From NCBI GenBank assembly GCA_963806685.1, contig CAWDZB010000003.1, positions 197,734-261,733 on the forward strand: 64,000 nt of DNA, read 5' to 3'. This document shows, one piece after another, positions 16,706 to 25,102 of the stretch. Below the pieces are notes generated by a model. That model was not told the origin of the DNA, made no database searches, and worked only from the letters and a program-made list of their open reading frames with translations. The translations under genes and the position numbers were made by a program. The stretch's first letter is position 1. The number at the start of each line of letters is the position of its first letter. The DNA comes from DDH964 sp963806685. Lineage in GTDB: Bacteria; Desulfobacterota; Desulfuromonadia; Desulfuromonadales; DDH964.

Positions 16706-17650
16706 TTGATCAGTGAGGCCGGAAAGTCCAAGTTCCAGATCGATCTGCGGCGACATCTCCGTGAACAGGATGAAGACCGTGACCTGACGCGGCTGATCTG
16801 CGAGATCGCCGAGGCGTCCAAGTATATTGTCAATTCCATCCGGACCGGTGATCTCGGGGTCGCGGGGACGTCCAACCTTTACGGGGAGGAACAGCTCGCC
16901 CTGGATGTCCTCTCCGACCGGATTCTGCGCAAGCGCCTCTACCACTCGGGGGTGGTCGCCAACCTGGTGTCGGAAGAGACCAACGACATCGTTCCGATTT
17001 CCACCGACTGCGAAGGAAAATACTCGGTTGCCTTCGATCCGCTGGACGGCTCGTCGCTGGTCGACGTCAATCTGGCCGTTGGTACCATCGTTGCCATCTA
17101 CCGGGGCGCCGAGTTGCTACAGCCCGGCCGCAACCAGGTCGCGGCCATGTACATTCTCTACGGCCCGCGGACAACCCTGGTCTACTCCACCGGGCGCGGC
17201 GTTCACGAGTTCGCCATGAACTCGCTGATGGAATACACCCTGACCCGGGAAAACGTCACTATGCAGGCTGCCGGCGGCATCTATTCCCCCGGCGGGCAGC
17301 GCAACAAGTACACCCCGGGGACCGAGAAACTGGTCAGCCAGCTGGAGGAGTCAGGGTGCAAACTGCGCTACAGCGGCGGCTTCGTACCGGACATCAACCA
17401 GATCCTGATGAAGGGGAAGGGCCTCTTCCTCTACCCGCACCTGCAAGGGGCGCCCAAAGGGAAATTGCGGGTCCTTTACGAACTCAACCCCATGGCCTAC
17501 CTGATCGAGCAGGCCGGCGGTGCTGCCTCCACCGGCCACGGGCGCATTCTCGACCTGCAGCCGGCTGCCATCGACGACCGTTCGCCGGTCTTCATCGGCT
17601 GCAAGGAAGACGTGGCCCTGGCCGAGGAATTGATTCGCACCCACGGCTAG
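16706..17650 (+). CDS. fbp: fructose-1,6-bisphosphatase class 1
   Basis: Gluconeogenic phosphatase removing the 1-phosphate of fructose 1,6-bisphosphate. At 314 residues it is close to the usual length. Metal-site motifs are VSEETND and VAFDPLDGSSLVDVNLAVGT; the substrate-site region includes RYSGGFVPDINQILMKG and LYELNPMAYLIEQAGG. The start is TTG at 16706 with GGAGGA seven bases upstream; no ATG lies nearby in frame. A bidirectional terminator follows. With ppsA at the right edge of the window it supports active gluconeogenesis. Confidence 0.93.
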   Translation: MISEAGKSKFQIDLRRHLREQDEDRDLTRLICEIAEASKYIVNSIRTGDLGVAGTSNLYGEEQLALDVLSDRILRKRLYHSGVVANLVSEETNDIVPISTDCEGKYSVAFDPLDGSSLVDVNLAVGTIVAIYRGAELLQPGRNQVAAMYILYGPRTTLVYSTGRGVHEFAMNSLMEYTLTRENVTMQAAGGIYSPGGQRNKYTPGTEKLVSQLEESGCKLRYSGGFVPDINQILMKGKGLFLYPHLQGAPKGKLRVLYELNPMAYLIEQAGGAASTGHGRILDLQPAAIDDRSPVFIGCKEDVALAEELIRTHG

Positions 17651-17668
17651 GTGTCGCACCACCCCAAT

Positions 17669-17701
17669 AAAAAAGCCCGGAGCTTGCGCTCCGGGCTTTT
17701 T
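17669..17701. terminator. bidirectional terminator between fbp and the kor operon
   Basis: An A-run, a GC-rich stem (AGCCCGGAGC/GCTCCGGGCT) with loop TTGC and a T-run form a classic terminator on both strands. It closes fbp (+) and the convergent korDABC operon (-). Confidence 0.9.
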
Positions 17702-17721
17702 CGTTGTTGCAGGGTAGGGGG

Positions 17722-18270
17722 TTACTTCATCAGTTCCTTGACCTTTTCGAAACCAAGGCTGTAGGCCTTCTTGTTGAGATCCTTAAACGCCTCAGGCACC
17801 TTGCGCAGCACGGCCTGTTCACCGGAGTCGCGGGCGACGACATCGGTCAGGGCGATCATCGCGCCGAGGGCCACCACGTTGGCAACGATCTCCCGGCCGA
17901 GGTCTTCCTTGGCGGTGCGCATGATCGGCATCTTGATCACCTTGAAGTCGCCCTTCGGCTCGTTCTTGACGAAGTCCGAGTCGAGCAGCAGCAGGCCACC
18001 GGGCTTGATGCCGTTGGCGTACTTGTCGGCCGCTTCCTGGGTCATGGCCAGGCAAGCATCGACGACGGTTGCCTTCGGGTAGTCAATGGGTGCATCGGAA
18101 ATAATAACTTCCGACTTGGAGGCGCCGCCACGGGCTTCGGGGCCGTAACTCTGCGACTGGACGGCGTGCTTCCCCTCGATGATCGAGGCCGCCTCGGCGA
18201 GGATGATACCGGCAGTGATCAGACCCTGGCCGCCGGCACCGGAAAAGCGAATTTCATATCTTTTTGCCAT
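17722..18270 (-). CDS. korC: 2-oxoacid:ferredoxin oxidoreductase, gamma subunit
   Basis: A 182-residue gamma subunit. It opens with FSGAGGQGLITAGIILAEAA, then SYGPEARGGASKSEVIIS, both hallmark segments of the POR/KOR gamma domain. Last gene of korDABC, 27 bases after korB, closed by a bidirectional terminator. With the other subunits it interconverts 2-oxoglutarate and succinyl-CoA, using ferredoxin. The 2-oxoglutarate assignment rests on TCA neighbours (icd, mdh) rather than on diagnostic residues. Confidence 0.9.
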   Translation of the reverse strand: MAKRYEIRFSGAGGQGLITAGIILAEAASIIEGKHAVQSQSYGPEARGGASKSEVIISDAPIDYPKATVVDACLAMTQEAADKYANGIKPGGLLLLDSDFVKNEPKGDFKVIKMPIMRTAKEDLGREIVANVVALGAMIALTDVVARDSGEQAVLRKVPEAFKDLNKKAYSLGFEKVKELMK

Positions 18271-18297
18271 TTCACTCTCTCCTTATGCGCTGCGGAA

Positions 18298-19113
18298 TCA
18301 GGCGCCCTGCGCCTTGGCGATGACCTGGGCATACTGCGCGGTGTATTCCGGCTTCTCTTCCTTGTACAGAACACCGGTGAGGACTTTCCCCTCGAGCTGC
18401 TCGGCGGTCATCTTGGCCGCAGCGGCGACCGGCACGGCGATCTCCTTGAGGCGCTTCATCATGTCGACGACGCTGCGGAACTTGTTGCGCCGGCCGTAGG
18501 TGGTCGGGCAATCGTCAAGCACTTCGATGACGGCCATCCCCTTGTGCTTGATCCCCTCGGCGATCAGCTTGTCGATCTGGGTGGCGTGGAAGGAGGTGGT
18601 CCGGGCGACGAAGGTCGCGCCGGCACCGATCGCCAGCTTGCTGATGTCGAAGGTCGGGTCCGGGTTGCCGTAGGGGGTGGTGGAGGCCTTGGCGCCGGTC
18701 GGGGTGCACGGGGAGAACTGACCGCCAGTCATCCCGTAGATGCTGTTGTTCATGATGACGTAGGTCAGGTTGATGTTGCGGCGGCAGGCATGGATGAAGT
18801 GGTTACCACCGATGGCGGTGCCGTCGCCGTCGCCGCCGACCACGATCACGTCCATCTCCGGCTTGGCCATCTTGACGCCGGTGGCGAAAGCGGCCGCGCG
18901 GCCGTGGGCTGTGTGCAGGGTGTTGAAATCGACGTAGCCGGGCAGGCGGCTGGCGCAGCCGATGCCGGAGACGATGGCGGTGTTGTCCTTCTGCAGGCCG
19001 CAGGTGTCGATGGCCCGGATCAGCCCCTTCATGACGATGCCGTGGCCGCAGCCCGGGCACCAGATGTGGGGGAGTTTCCCGGGACGCAGGTATTTATCGT
19101 AATCGTAAGCCAT
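18298..19113 (-). CDS. korB: 2-oxoacid:ferredoxin oxidoreductase, beta subunit (TPP-binding)
   Basis: A 271-residue thiamine-diphosphate subunit. LPHIWCPGCGHG is the conserved N-terminal CxxC segment. The TPP/Mg motif VVGGDGDGTAIGGNHF continues into RRNINLTYVIMNNSIYGMTGGQFSPCTP. Separated from korA by two bases and from korC by 27, so one operon. No extra ferredoxin domain is attached; electrons pass to the small ferredoxin-like subunit encoded first in the operon. Confidence 0.92.
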   Translation of the reverse strand: MAYDYDKYLRPGKLPHIWCPGCGHGIVMKGLIRAIDTCGLQKDNTAIVSGIGCASRLPGYVDFNTLHTAHGRAAAFATGVKMAKPEMDVIVVGGDGDGTAIGGNHFIHACRRNINLTYVIMNNSIYGMTGGQFSPCTPTGAKASTTPYGNPDPTFDISKLAIGAGATFVARTTSFHATQIDKLIAEGIKHKGMAVIEVLDDCPTTYGRRNKFRSVVDMMKRLKEIAVPVAAAAKMTAEQLEGKVLTGVLYKEEKPEYTAQYAQVIAKAQGA

Positions 19114-19115
19114 GG

Positions 19116-20255
19116 TTACTTGACCTCCTTGACTTTGTCCATGATCTGGCCGGGATTCAGTGGGTCACCGTCGACGCGGCCGAGGGGCAGGACTGGACAG
19201 GTGCCCTTGACCACGCGCTCCACCTCGAGATTCATCTGCCCAAGGTTGAGTTCGGGAACCACGATCCCCTTGACCTTCTTGCCGAGTTCGGCGATGCGCT
19301 TTTCCGGGAAGGGCCAGAGGGTGATGGGGCGGAACAAGCCGGCCTTGATCCCTTCCTTGCGCAGTTCGTTGACCGCATAGCGGGCGCTACGGGAGGTCGA
19401 GCCGTAGGCGAAGATCAGCACTTCGGCGTCATCGACCAGGTACTCTTCGAACTTTTCAATATCGGCACGGGCGGCCTCGCCTTCGACCTTGCGAATCTGC
19501 CGGCGTTCTTCGTCATCGACCAGATTGGCTTTGGTGGTCGGGAAGCCGTCCTGGGCCTTGTTCAGGCCGGTGACGTGGAAACGGTAACCGGAACCGAAGG
19601 CGGCCAGCGGCGGCACGTCGCCAAAGGAGGTGTCGTAGGGCTTGTACTGCTCGGGGGCCACGGTCGGGGCCGCGCGGTCGATGACTTCCAGTTCGCCCGG
19701 CTCGGGGAACTCAATGCGCTCGCGCATGTGGCCAACGATCTCGTCATATAGAACCTGCACCGGCATGCGGTACTTCTCGGCGAGGTTGAAGGCGCGCACC
19801 GTTTCGGTGAAGATCTCCTGGCAGGAGGCCGGTACCAGGGCGATGGTCGCATGGTCGCCGTGGGTGCCCCATTTGGCCTGCTGGACGTCCGACTGGCCGG
19901 GGCCGGTCGGCATCCCGGTGGAGGGGCCGCCGCGCATGACGTTGATGAGGACCAGCGGGACCTCGGCGATGCAGGCATAGCCGATCAGTTCCTGCTTGAG
20001 GGAGACCCCGGGGCCCGAGGTTGCGGTCAGGGCCTTGGAGCCGGTTAGCGAAGCACCGATGACCGAGGCAATGGCGCCGATCTCGTCTTCCATCTGGATG
20101 AACTTGCCGCCAATTTTGGGAAGCTCGTTGGAGAGCACTTCCGCAACCTCGGTGGACGGGGTAATGGGGTAACCGCCGAAGAACTTGCACCCGGCATAAA
20201 GGGCGCCTTGGGCGCAGGCTTCGTTCCCCTGCAACAGAGCAACTTTTTTAGCCAC
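19116..20255 (-). CDS. korA: 2-oxoacid:ferredoxin oxidoreductase, alpha subunit
   Basis: A 379-residue alpha subunit with the pyrimidine-binding signatures GGYPITPSTEVAEVLSNELPK and QMEDEIGAIASVIGASLTGSKALTATSGPG. It continues with LVLINVMRGGPSTGMPTGPGQSD, QAKWGTHGDH and a C-terminal domain ending NPGQIMDKVKEVK. The length and lack of a fused gamma domain fit a four-subunit enzyme (D-A-B-C). It starts 27 bases after korD. Confidence 0.92.
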   Translation of the reverse strand: MAKKVALLQGNEACAQGALYAGCKFFGGYPITPSTEVAEVLSNELPKIGGKFIQMEDEIGAIASVIGASLTGSKALTATSGPGVSLKQELIGYACIAEVPLVLINVMRGGPSTGMPTGPGQSDVQQAKWGTHGDHATIALVPASCQEIFTETVRAFNLAEKYRMPVQVLYDEIVGHMRERIEFPEPGELEVIDRAAPTVAPEQYKPYDTSFGDVPPLAAFGSGYRFHVTGLNKAQDGFPTTKANLVDDEERRQIRKVEGEAARADIEKFEEYLVDDAEVLIFAYGSTSRSARYAVNELRKEGIKAGLFRPITLWPFPEKRIAELGKKVKGIVVPELNLGQMNLEVERVVKGTCPVLPLGRVDGDPLNPGQIMDKVKEVK

Positions 20256-20282
20256 GTTGACCGACCTCCTCTGGATATGAAA

Positions 20283-20474
20283 TTAATCTTTAGAGACCTT
20301 GATGGCAAAGTCGGGGCACCGCAGCTCGCACTGCATGCAGGCGATGCAGGCCTCAGGACGGGCGACCTTGACTAGAAACGCATCCATCTCCAGGACTTTG
20401 GTGGGGCAGAATTCGACGCAAATGCTGCACCCCTTGCAGTACCTTTCGATAACCTCGATTTTCGGACTGCTCAT
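20283..20474 (-). CDS. korD: 2-oxoacid oxidoreductase delta subunit, 2[4Fe-4S] ferredoxin
   Basis: A 63-residue ferredoxin-like subunit with two full cluster motifs: CKGCSICVEFCP and CIACMQCELRCP. It accepts electrons from the thiamine subunits. First gene of korDABC; the ribosome site AAGGAGAA precedes its ATG. A copy of the TCA-cycle operator lies about 90 bases upstream. Confidence 0.92.
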   Translation of the reverse strand: MSSPKIEVIERYCKGCSICVEFCPTKVLEMDAFLVKVARPEACIACMQCELRCPDFAIKVSKD

Positions 20475-20564
20475 TCCCCTAATTCTCCTTTGTGCGTGTT
20501 GACCGTTGGCATGAACGGCTTTGGATAAACAGCGCGCATTCTAGCGCAAAAAGGAATTCATTGC

Positions 20565-20581
20565 CAGCATAATGTATACAC
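20565..20581 (-). promoter_or_regulatory. degenerate TCA-type operator upstream of korD
   Basis: On the minus strand GTGTATACATTATGCTG matches 12 of 17 positions of the perfect palindrome upstream of icd, including the core TGTATACA-n-TAT-n-C. It lies 91 bases upstream of the korD start. TATACA/TACATT within it may also serve as a -10. The surrounding 20475-20692 contains no gene. Confidence 0.5.
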
Positions 20582-20692
20582 GGCGCCCGGTCTGAGGCCC
20601 GCAATACCCATTTCACATGGCTTCCAGTGATTGAGGCAGCGGAAGGCTGGAAACCAAGGTGAAAATAAATTCAAGTATTGGAATATAGCAAA

Positions 20693-20718
20693 GAAGGGCA
20701 ATGTTGCCATTGCCCTTC
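20693..20718 (-). terminator. terminator after mdh
   Basis: An 11-bp perfect stem (arms 20693-20703 and 20708-20718) with loop TTGC follows the mdh stop on the minus strand and is trailed by TTTGCTATATT. It separates mdh from the kor operon. Confidence 0.7.
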
Positions 20719-20742
20719 CTGCGGTTCGTCCGTAGGTCTTGG

Positions 20743-21696
20743 TTACTTCATGCTGTCGACGAGGCCCTTGACGGCAGTCACCGACTTGTCCATCATCGCC
20801 TGCTCTTCGGTGTCGAGTTTGAACTCGAGGATCTTCTCCACCCCGTTGGCGCCGAGAACGGTCGGCACGCCGACAAAGTAGCCCTTGACACCGAACTCGC
20901 CGTTGAGGTAGACGCAGCTCGGCAGGACCCGCTTCTGGTCCTTGAGGATCGACTCGGCCATGGCGATGGCGGAAGAGGCCGGGCTGTAGAAGGCGCTGCC
21001 GGTCTTGAGCAGGGCGACGACTTCACCGCCGGCCTTGCGGGTCCGATTGACCATGGCTTCCATCACTTCCTTGGCCTTGGCGGCGCTGCCGTACTTCTGC
21101 TCCAGCAGTTCCATGACCGGAATCCCCTGGACGCTGGCATAGCGCACCAGCGGCACCATGTCGTCGCCGTGGCCGCCGAGAGTCATGGCCACGACGTCCT
21201 TCACCGACACGCCCAGTTCCCAGGCGATGAAGGCCTTGAAACGGGCCGAGTCGAGCACACCGGCCTGGCCGATGACGCGGTTGTTGGGGAAGCCGGTGAT
21301 CTTCTGGCAGAGGGTGACCATCGCATCGAGCGGGTTGGAGATGATGATGACGAAAGCGTTGGGAGCGAATTTCTTGATCCCTTCGGAGACCGAGGTCATG
21401 ATCTTGGAATTGACCTCGATCAGGTCGTCGCGGCTCATGCCCGGTTTGCGGGGGAGGCCGGCGGTGACGATGACGACGCTGGAGCCGGCGATGTCGGCGT
21501 AGTCGTTGGTCCCTTTCAGTTCGACGTCGAAGCCGTCGACCGGGGCCGCCTCGGCGATGTCGAGGCACTTGCCCTGGGGCAGGCCTTCGACGATGTCGAA
21601 CAGCACCACGTCGCCCAGTTCCCGAAGGGCGCAGAGCTGAGCCAGGACGCCACCAATCTGACCACCACCGATGAGTGCAATTTTGGGTCTCGCCAT
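20743..21696 (-). CDS. mdh: malate dehydrogenase
   Basis: NAD-dependent oxidation of malate to oxaloacetate in the TCA cycle. The 317-residue protein is of the LDH-like MDH type: IALIGGGQIGGVLAQLCA (NAD site), the acidic VLFDIVEGLPQGKCLD, IVTAGLPRKPGMSRDDLIEVN with the Arg pair that clamps malate, VIIISNPLDAMV, and the catalytic His in LGGHGDDMVPL. The ATG follows AAGGAGAGAAGACA. It lies 75 bases after icd, with a terminator hairpin in between, and upstream of korDABC: the order icd-mdh-kor. Confidence 0.95.
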   Translation of the reverse strand: MARPKIALIGGGQIGGVLAQLCALRELGDVVLFDIVEGLPQGKCLDIAEAAPVDGFDVELKGTNDYADIAGSSVVIVTAGLPRKPGMSRDDLIEVNSKIMTSVSEGIKKFAPNAFVIIISNPLDAMVTLCQKITGFPNNRVIGQAGVLDSARFKAFIAWELGVSVKDVVAMTLGGHGDDMVPLVRYASVQGIPVMELLEQKYGSAAKAKEVMEAMVNRTRKAGGEVVALLKTGSAFYSPASSAIAMAESILKDQKRVLPSCVYLNGEFGVKGYFVGVPTVLGANGVEKILEFKLDTEEQAMMDKSVTAVKGLVDSMK

Positions 21697-21729
21697 TGTC
21701 TTCTCTCCTTATGTTGGGAAATGAAAATA

Positions 21730-21762
21730 CGGCAGCGGGGCAACCTGGTTACCCCGCTGCCG
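21730..21762 (-). terminator. hairpin between icd and mdh
   Basis: A 15-bp stem with one G-U pair (arms 21730-21744 and 21748-21762) is followed on the minus strand by TATTTTCATTT. It probably attenuates transcription from icd into mdh. Confidence 0.65.
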
Positions 21763-21771
21763 CCAGGTTGG

Positions 21772-24004
21772 CTAGAGTGCGTCGATGATTGCGTTCAGGG
21801 TTGCGCTCGGGCGCATGGCTGCAGTGGTCTTGGCCACATCGGGGCGGTAGTAGCCACCGATGTCGACCGGCTTGCCCTGAGCCGCCAGCAATTCGGCGTT
21901 GATCTTCTCTTCGTTGCTTGCGAGGTCCGCTGCCACTTTGGTGAAGCGAGCCTTCAGTTCGGCATTCTTGTTCTGGGCGGCCAGTGCCTGGGCCCAGTAG
22001 AGCGCGAGGTAAAAGCTGCTACCGCGGTTGTCGATCTCGTTCACCTTGCGGGACGGAGCCTTGGCGTTTTCCAGGTATTTGGTAATGCCCTGATCCAGCG
22101 TGTCGGCAAACAGCTGCACGGTCGCGTCCTTGGTACGGCTGGCAATATGTTCCAGGGAGGGGACCAGGGCACAGTATTCGCCCAGGGAATCCCACCGCAG
22201 GTGCCCTTCCTTGAGGAACTGCTCGACATGCTTGGGCGCCGAGCCGCCGGCACCGGTTTCGAACAGCCCGCCACCGGCCAGAAGCGGGACGATGGAGAGC
22301 ATCCTGGCGCTGGTCCCCAGTTCGAGGATCGGGAAGAGGTCGGTCAGGTAGTCGCGCAGGGCGTTGCCGGTAACGGTAATGGTGTCGAGCCCTTTTCTGG
22401 CTCTTTCGCAGGCGAACTTCATGGCATCGTCCGGCCGCATGATGCGGATGTCGAGGCCGGTGGTGTCGTGGTCCTTCAGGTAGGTATTGACCTTGGCGAT
22501 GATCTGGGCATCGTGGCCACGCCGGTCGTCGAGCCAGAAGATCGCCGGGGCGCCGGACGCCTTGGCGCGGTTAACCGCCAGCTTGACCCAGTCGCGGATT
22601 GGTGCGTCCTTGGTCTGGCAGGAGCGAAAGACATCCCCCTTTTCGACGCTCTGCTCAAGCAGGGTCGCGCCGGAAGCATCGAGCCACGCGGATCTTGCCG
22701 TTGCCGGGGGCGATGAAGGTCTTGTCGTGGGAACCGTATTCCTCCGCTTTCTGTGCCATCAGGCCGACGTTGGAGGTGTGCCCCATGGTGGCCGGGTTGA
22801 ACTGGCCATGCTTCTGGCAGTCTTCGATGACGGTCTGGTAGATAGTAGCATAGCAGCGGTCGGGGACCATGGCGATGGTGTCCTGCAGTTCGTCCTGCAG
22901 GTTCCACATCTGGCCGCCGTCGCGCACCACCACCGGCATCGACGCGTCGATGATGACGTCGTTGGGGACGTGCAGGTTGGTGATGCCCTTGCGGGAGTCG
23001 ACCATGGCCAGGGCCGGGCGGGTTTTGTAGACATCCATGATGGCCGCTTCGATTTCGGCCTTCTTGGCTTCGGGCAGGCGCTTGATTTTGGCATAGACAT
23101 CGCCCAGGCCGTTGCTGACATTAACGCCCAGTTCCTTGAAGACATCGCCGTATTTGTCGAAAACGTCCTTGTAGAAGACGGTGACGCACTGCCCGAAGAT
23201 GTAGGGGTCAGAGATCTTCATCATGGTCGCTTTGAGGTGCAGGGAGAGCAGGACTCCGTCCTTTTTGGCGGCCTCGATCTGCTCCGCGTAAAACTTCCGC
23301 AGCGCGGTCATGTTCATGGACGAGGAATCCAGCACCTCGCCCGCCTGCAGGGCCAGTTTTTCTTTCAGGACGGTGACGCTGCCGTCCGCGGCGACGAACT
23401 CGTATTTGACCGTCGTTGCATCCTTGACGGTAGTAGAGGTTTCGCTTCCGTAGAAATCGTTCCCCGTCATGTGGGCAACGCGGGTCTTGGAGCCAGCCGG
23501 CCAGGGCTTCATCATCCGATGGGGATTCTTCTGGGCGAACTTCTTGACCGAAGCCGCCGCTCGGCGGTCGGAGTTGCCTTCGCGCAGCACCGGGTTGACC
23601 GCACTGCCGAGGCACTTGGCGAATCTTGCCTGCAGGGCCTTCTCGGCGTCGGTTTTAGGCTCTTCCGGGTAGTCCGGAATTTTGTAACCCTTCTCCTGTA
23701 GTTCCTTGATGGCCGCCTGCAGCTGGGGGATGGAGGCGCTGACGTTGGGCAGCTTGATGATATTGGCAGTGGGGTCCTGAGTGAGTTCCCCAAGCTGGGC
23801 AAGATAATCGGGGATTTTCTGGGCCTCGGTCAGGTTTTCGGGGAAGTTTGCGATGATTCTGCCCGAAAGGGAGATATCTCTTGTCTCGACGCTGACGCCG
23901 GATCCCTTGAGAAACTTTTGTACGATCGGGAGAAGGGCGTAGGTTGCCAAGGCAGGTGCTTCGTCAATCTCGGACCAGATAATCGTTGAGTTCTTCGTTG
24001 TCAT
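21772..24004 (-). pseudogene. icd: monomeric NADP-isocitrate dehydrogenase, single frameshift
   Basis: Oxidative decarboxylation of isocitrate to 2-oxoglutarate. The start is ATG at 24002-24004 (AAGGAGAGAAC upstream). The first frame reads 440 residues of the monomeric IDH family: MTTKNSTIIWSEIDEAP, NFPENLTEAQKIPDYL, HMTGNDFYGSE, LSLHLKATMMKISDPY, LHVPNDVIIDASMPVVVRDG, FNPATMGHTSNVGLMAQKA. It goes out of frame after GNGKIRV. The next frame continues perfectly (LDASGATLLEQSVEKGD, NALRDYLTDLFPILELG, GGGLFETGAGGSAPKHVEQF) to the end. One extra base near 22684-22685 explains it; removed, the protein is about 743 residues, the normal size. All other residues look conserved, so a sequencing error or a very recent mutation is likely. 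Confidence 0.85.
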
Positions 24005-24268
24005 GTTCTCTCCTTGTTTTGATGCCAGTATCGCCAGAGGCTCAAAGGAAGACGAATGAAAGATTCGTCTCCAGAAATCCAAATTATTTATGGTGAATGG
24101 GCGCTGACAATAACTTGGTTTTTCTTTCGATCAGTCGAACAAGAGAATCAATCAGATATTAATCAAGGTAAGAAGGCAAAGACCGGATCGTTGACTGATC
24201 CATCTGAAAAATTTGTCCAAAACCGGAGAGTTGCATAAAATGTTAAAAAAAAGAAAGGGTTATGAACG

Positions 24269-24303
24269 TTGTATACAGTATACAAAGGGGGGAGGGCTGT
24301 CAA
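24269..24303 (-). promoter_or_regulatory. icd promoter with perfect 17-bp operator palindrome
   Basis: TTGTATACAGTATACAA (24269-24285) is a perfect palindrome around a central A. On the minus strand TTGACA occurs at 24303-24298, and the palindrome then covers the -10 position (TACTGT at 17-base spacing or TATACT at 15). It lies 265 bases upstream of the icd ATG. Related copies lie before korD and acnB. The rest of 24005-24268 is AT-rich leader with no gene. Confidence 0.65.
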
Positions 24304-24358
24304 GAAAAAACATGGCCAGGAGGGCCGGTCCCGGAGCCACTGCTGAAACACCATTCGA

Positions 24359-25048
24359 TTAGTGGGGAACCGTGGTCGGCGGAATTGAAATCTCTGGATT
24401 GATCGGGAAAATCTCCGAATTCCGGGCCTTCTGGCGGGCCTCTTCGATCTCGGTCAGAGAGAGATCCCGGGGGATGCTCAGCACCTGGCCAGAGTAGACC
24501 TGGCGAGGATCGCGGATCTGGTCCCGGTTGGCTTTGTAGAGCAGCGGCCAGAGGAGGGGATCGTCGTAGACTCGCGGTTGGGCTGCGATGGTCCACAGGG
24601 TTTCGCCAGCTTCTACCGTATAGCTGGATAGCGGCGGCGGCGCAGGTTTGGAAGAGACCGGGGAAGGCGGAAGGGGGGCAGGGGCGGGAGGAATAACCTG
24701 CCGAGCCCCCTCATCCTTGGTCCCGGTGGGAAGCTGGGCGCGGCGTTCCCTTTTCGCACGGCGTAACCGCTCGTCTGCGTTGCGGGCCAGGACCAGCGCC
24801 CGGCGGGCGTGCCGGCTGGCAAAGGGCAGCAGCTGCCGTGCCTCACGGTAACGACCGGCGTGAACCAACCTTTCACCGTCCTGCACGGCGCGGGCGGCAA
24901 CCTGGTAGTCATCGCCAGCCAGATTGCTGGCACCGGCGGCATAGGCCTCAGCCAACGCACCGCGGGCGGCAGCGAGTTCAGCCAGCGGCGGCTGCACACA
25001 GCCGCCGCTGAACAGCAGGATCAGGAACAGGCTACAAAGAAGCTTCAC
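24359..25048 (-). CDS. LysM-domain lipoprotein
   Basis: A 229-residue protein with a lipoprotein signal (LLCSLFLILLFSGGC; Cys17). The N-terminal half is an Ala-rich helical region (AELAAARGALAEAYAAGASNLAGDDY) like DUF4398-type periplasmic helices. A Pro-rich linker (PPAPAPLPPSP) leads to a LysM peptidoglycan-binding domain (YTVEAGETLWTIAAQPRVYDDPLLWPLLYKANRDQI, ending SGQVLSIP). Probably anchored in the outer membrane and attached to the cell wall. The start is GTG. It follows aspS by 54 bases on the same strand. Confidence 0.83.
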   Translation of the reverse strand: MKLLCSLFLILLFSGGCVQPPLAELAAARGALAEAYAAGASNLAGDDYQVAARAVQDGERLVHAGRYREARQLLPFASRHARRALVLARNADERLRRAKRERRAQLPTGTKDEGARQVIPPAPAPLPPSPVSSKPAPPPLSSYTVEAGETLWTIAAQPRVYDDPLLWPLLYKANRDQIRDPRQVYSGQVLSIPRDLSLTEIEEARQKARNSEIFPINPEISIPPTTVPH

Positions 25049-25102
25049 AGGGGGGAAACGATCGGCAATGCACCCCGGCCTCCGAGAGACGGAGTGCCGT
25101 TG

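Noticed and set aside
17704..19380. A 558-residue plus-strand frame over kor genes
   Set aside because: Antisense to korC/korB/korA, which have clear cluster, TPP and ferredoxin motifs.
20701..22716. A 671-residue plus-strand frame across mdh and icd
   Set aside because: Antisense to conserved TCA genes; low-complexity composition.
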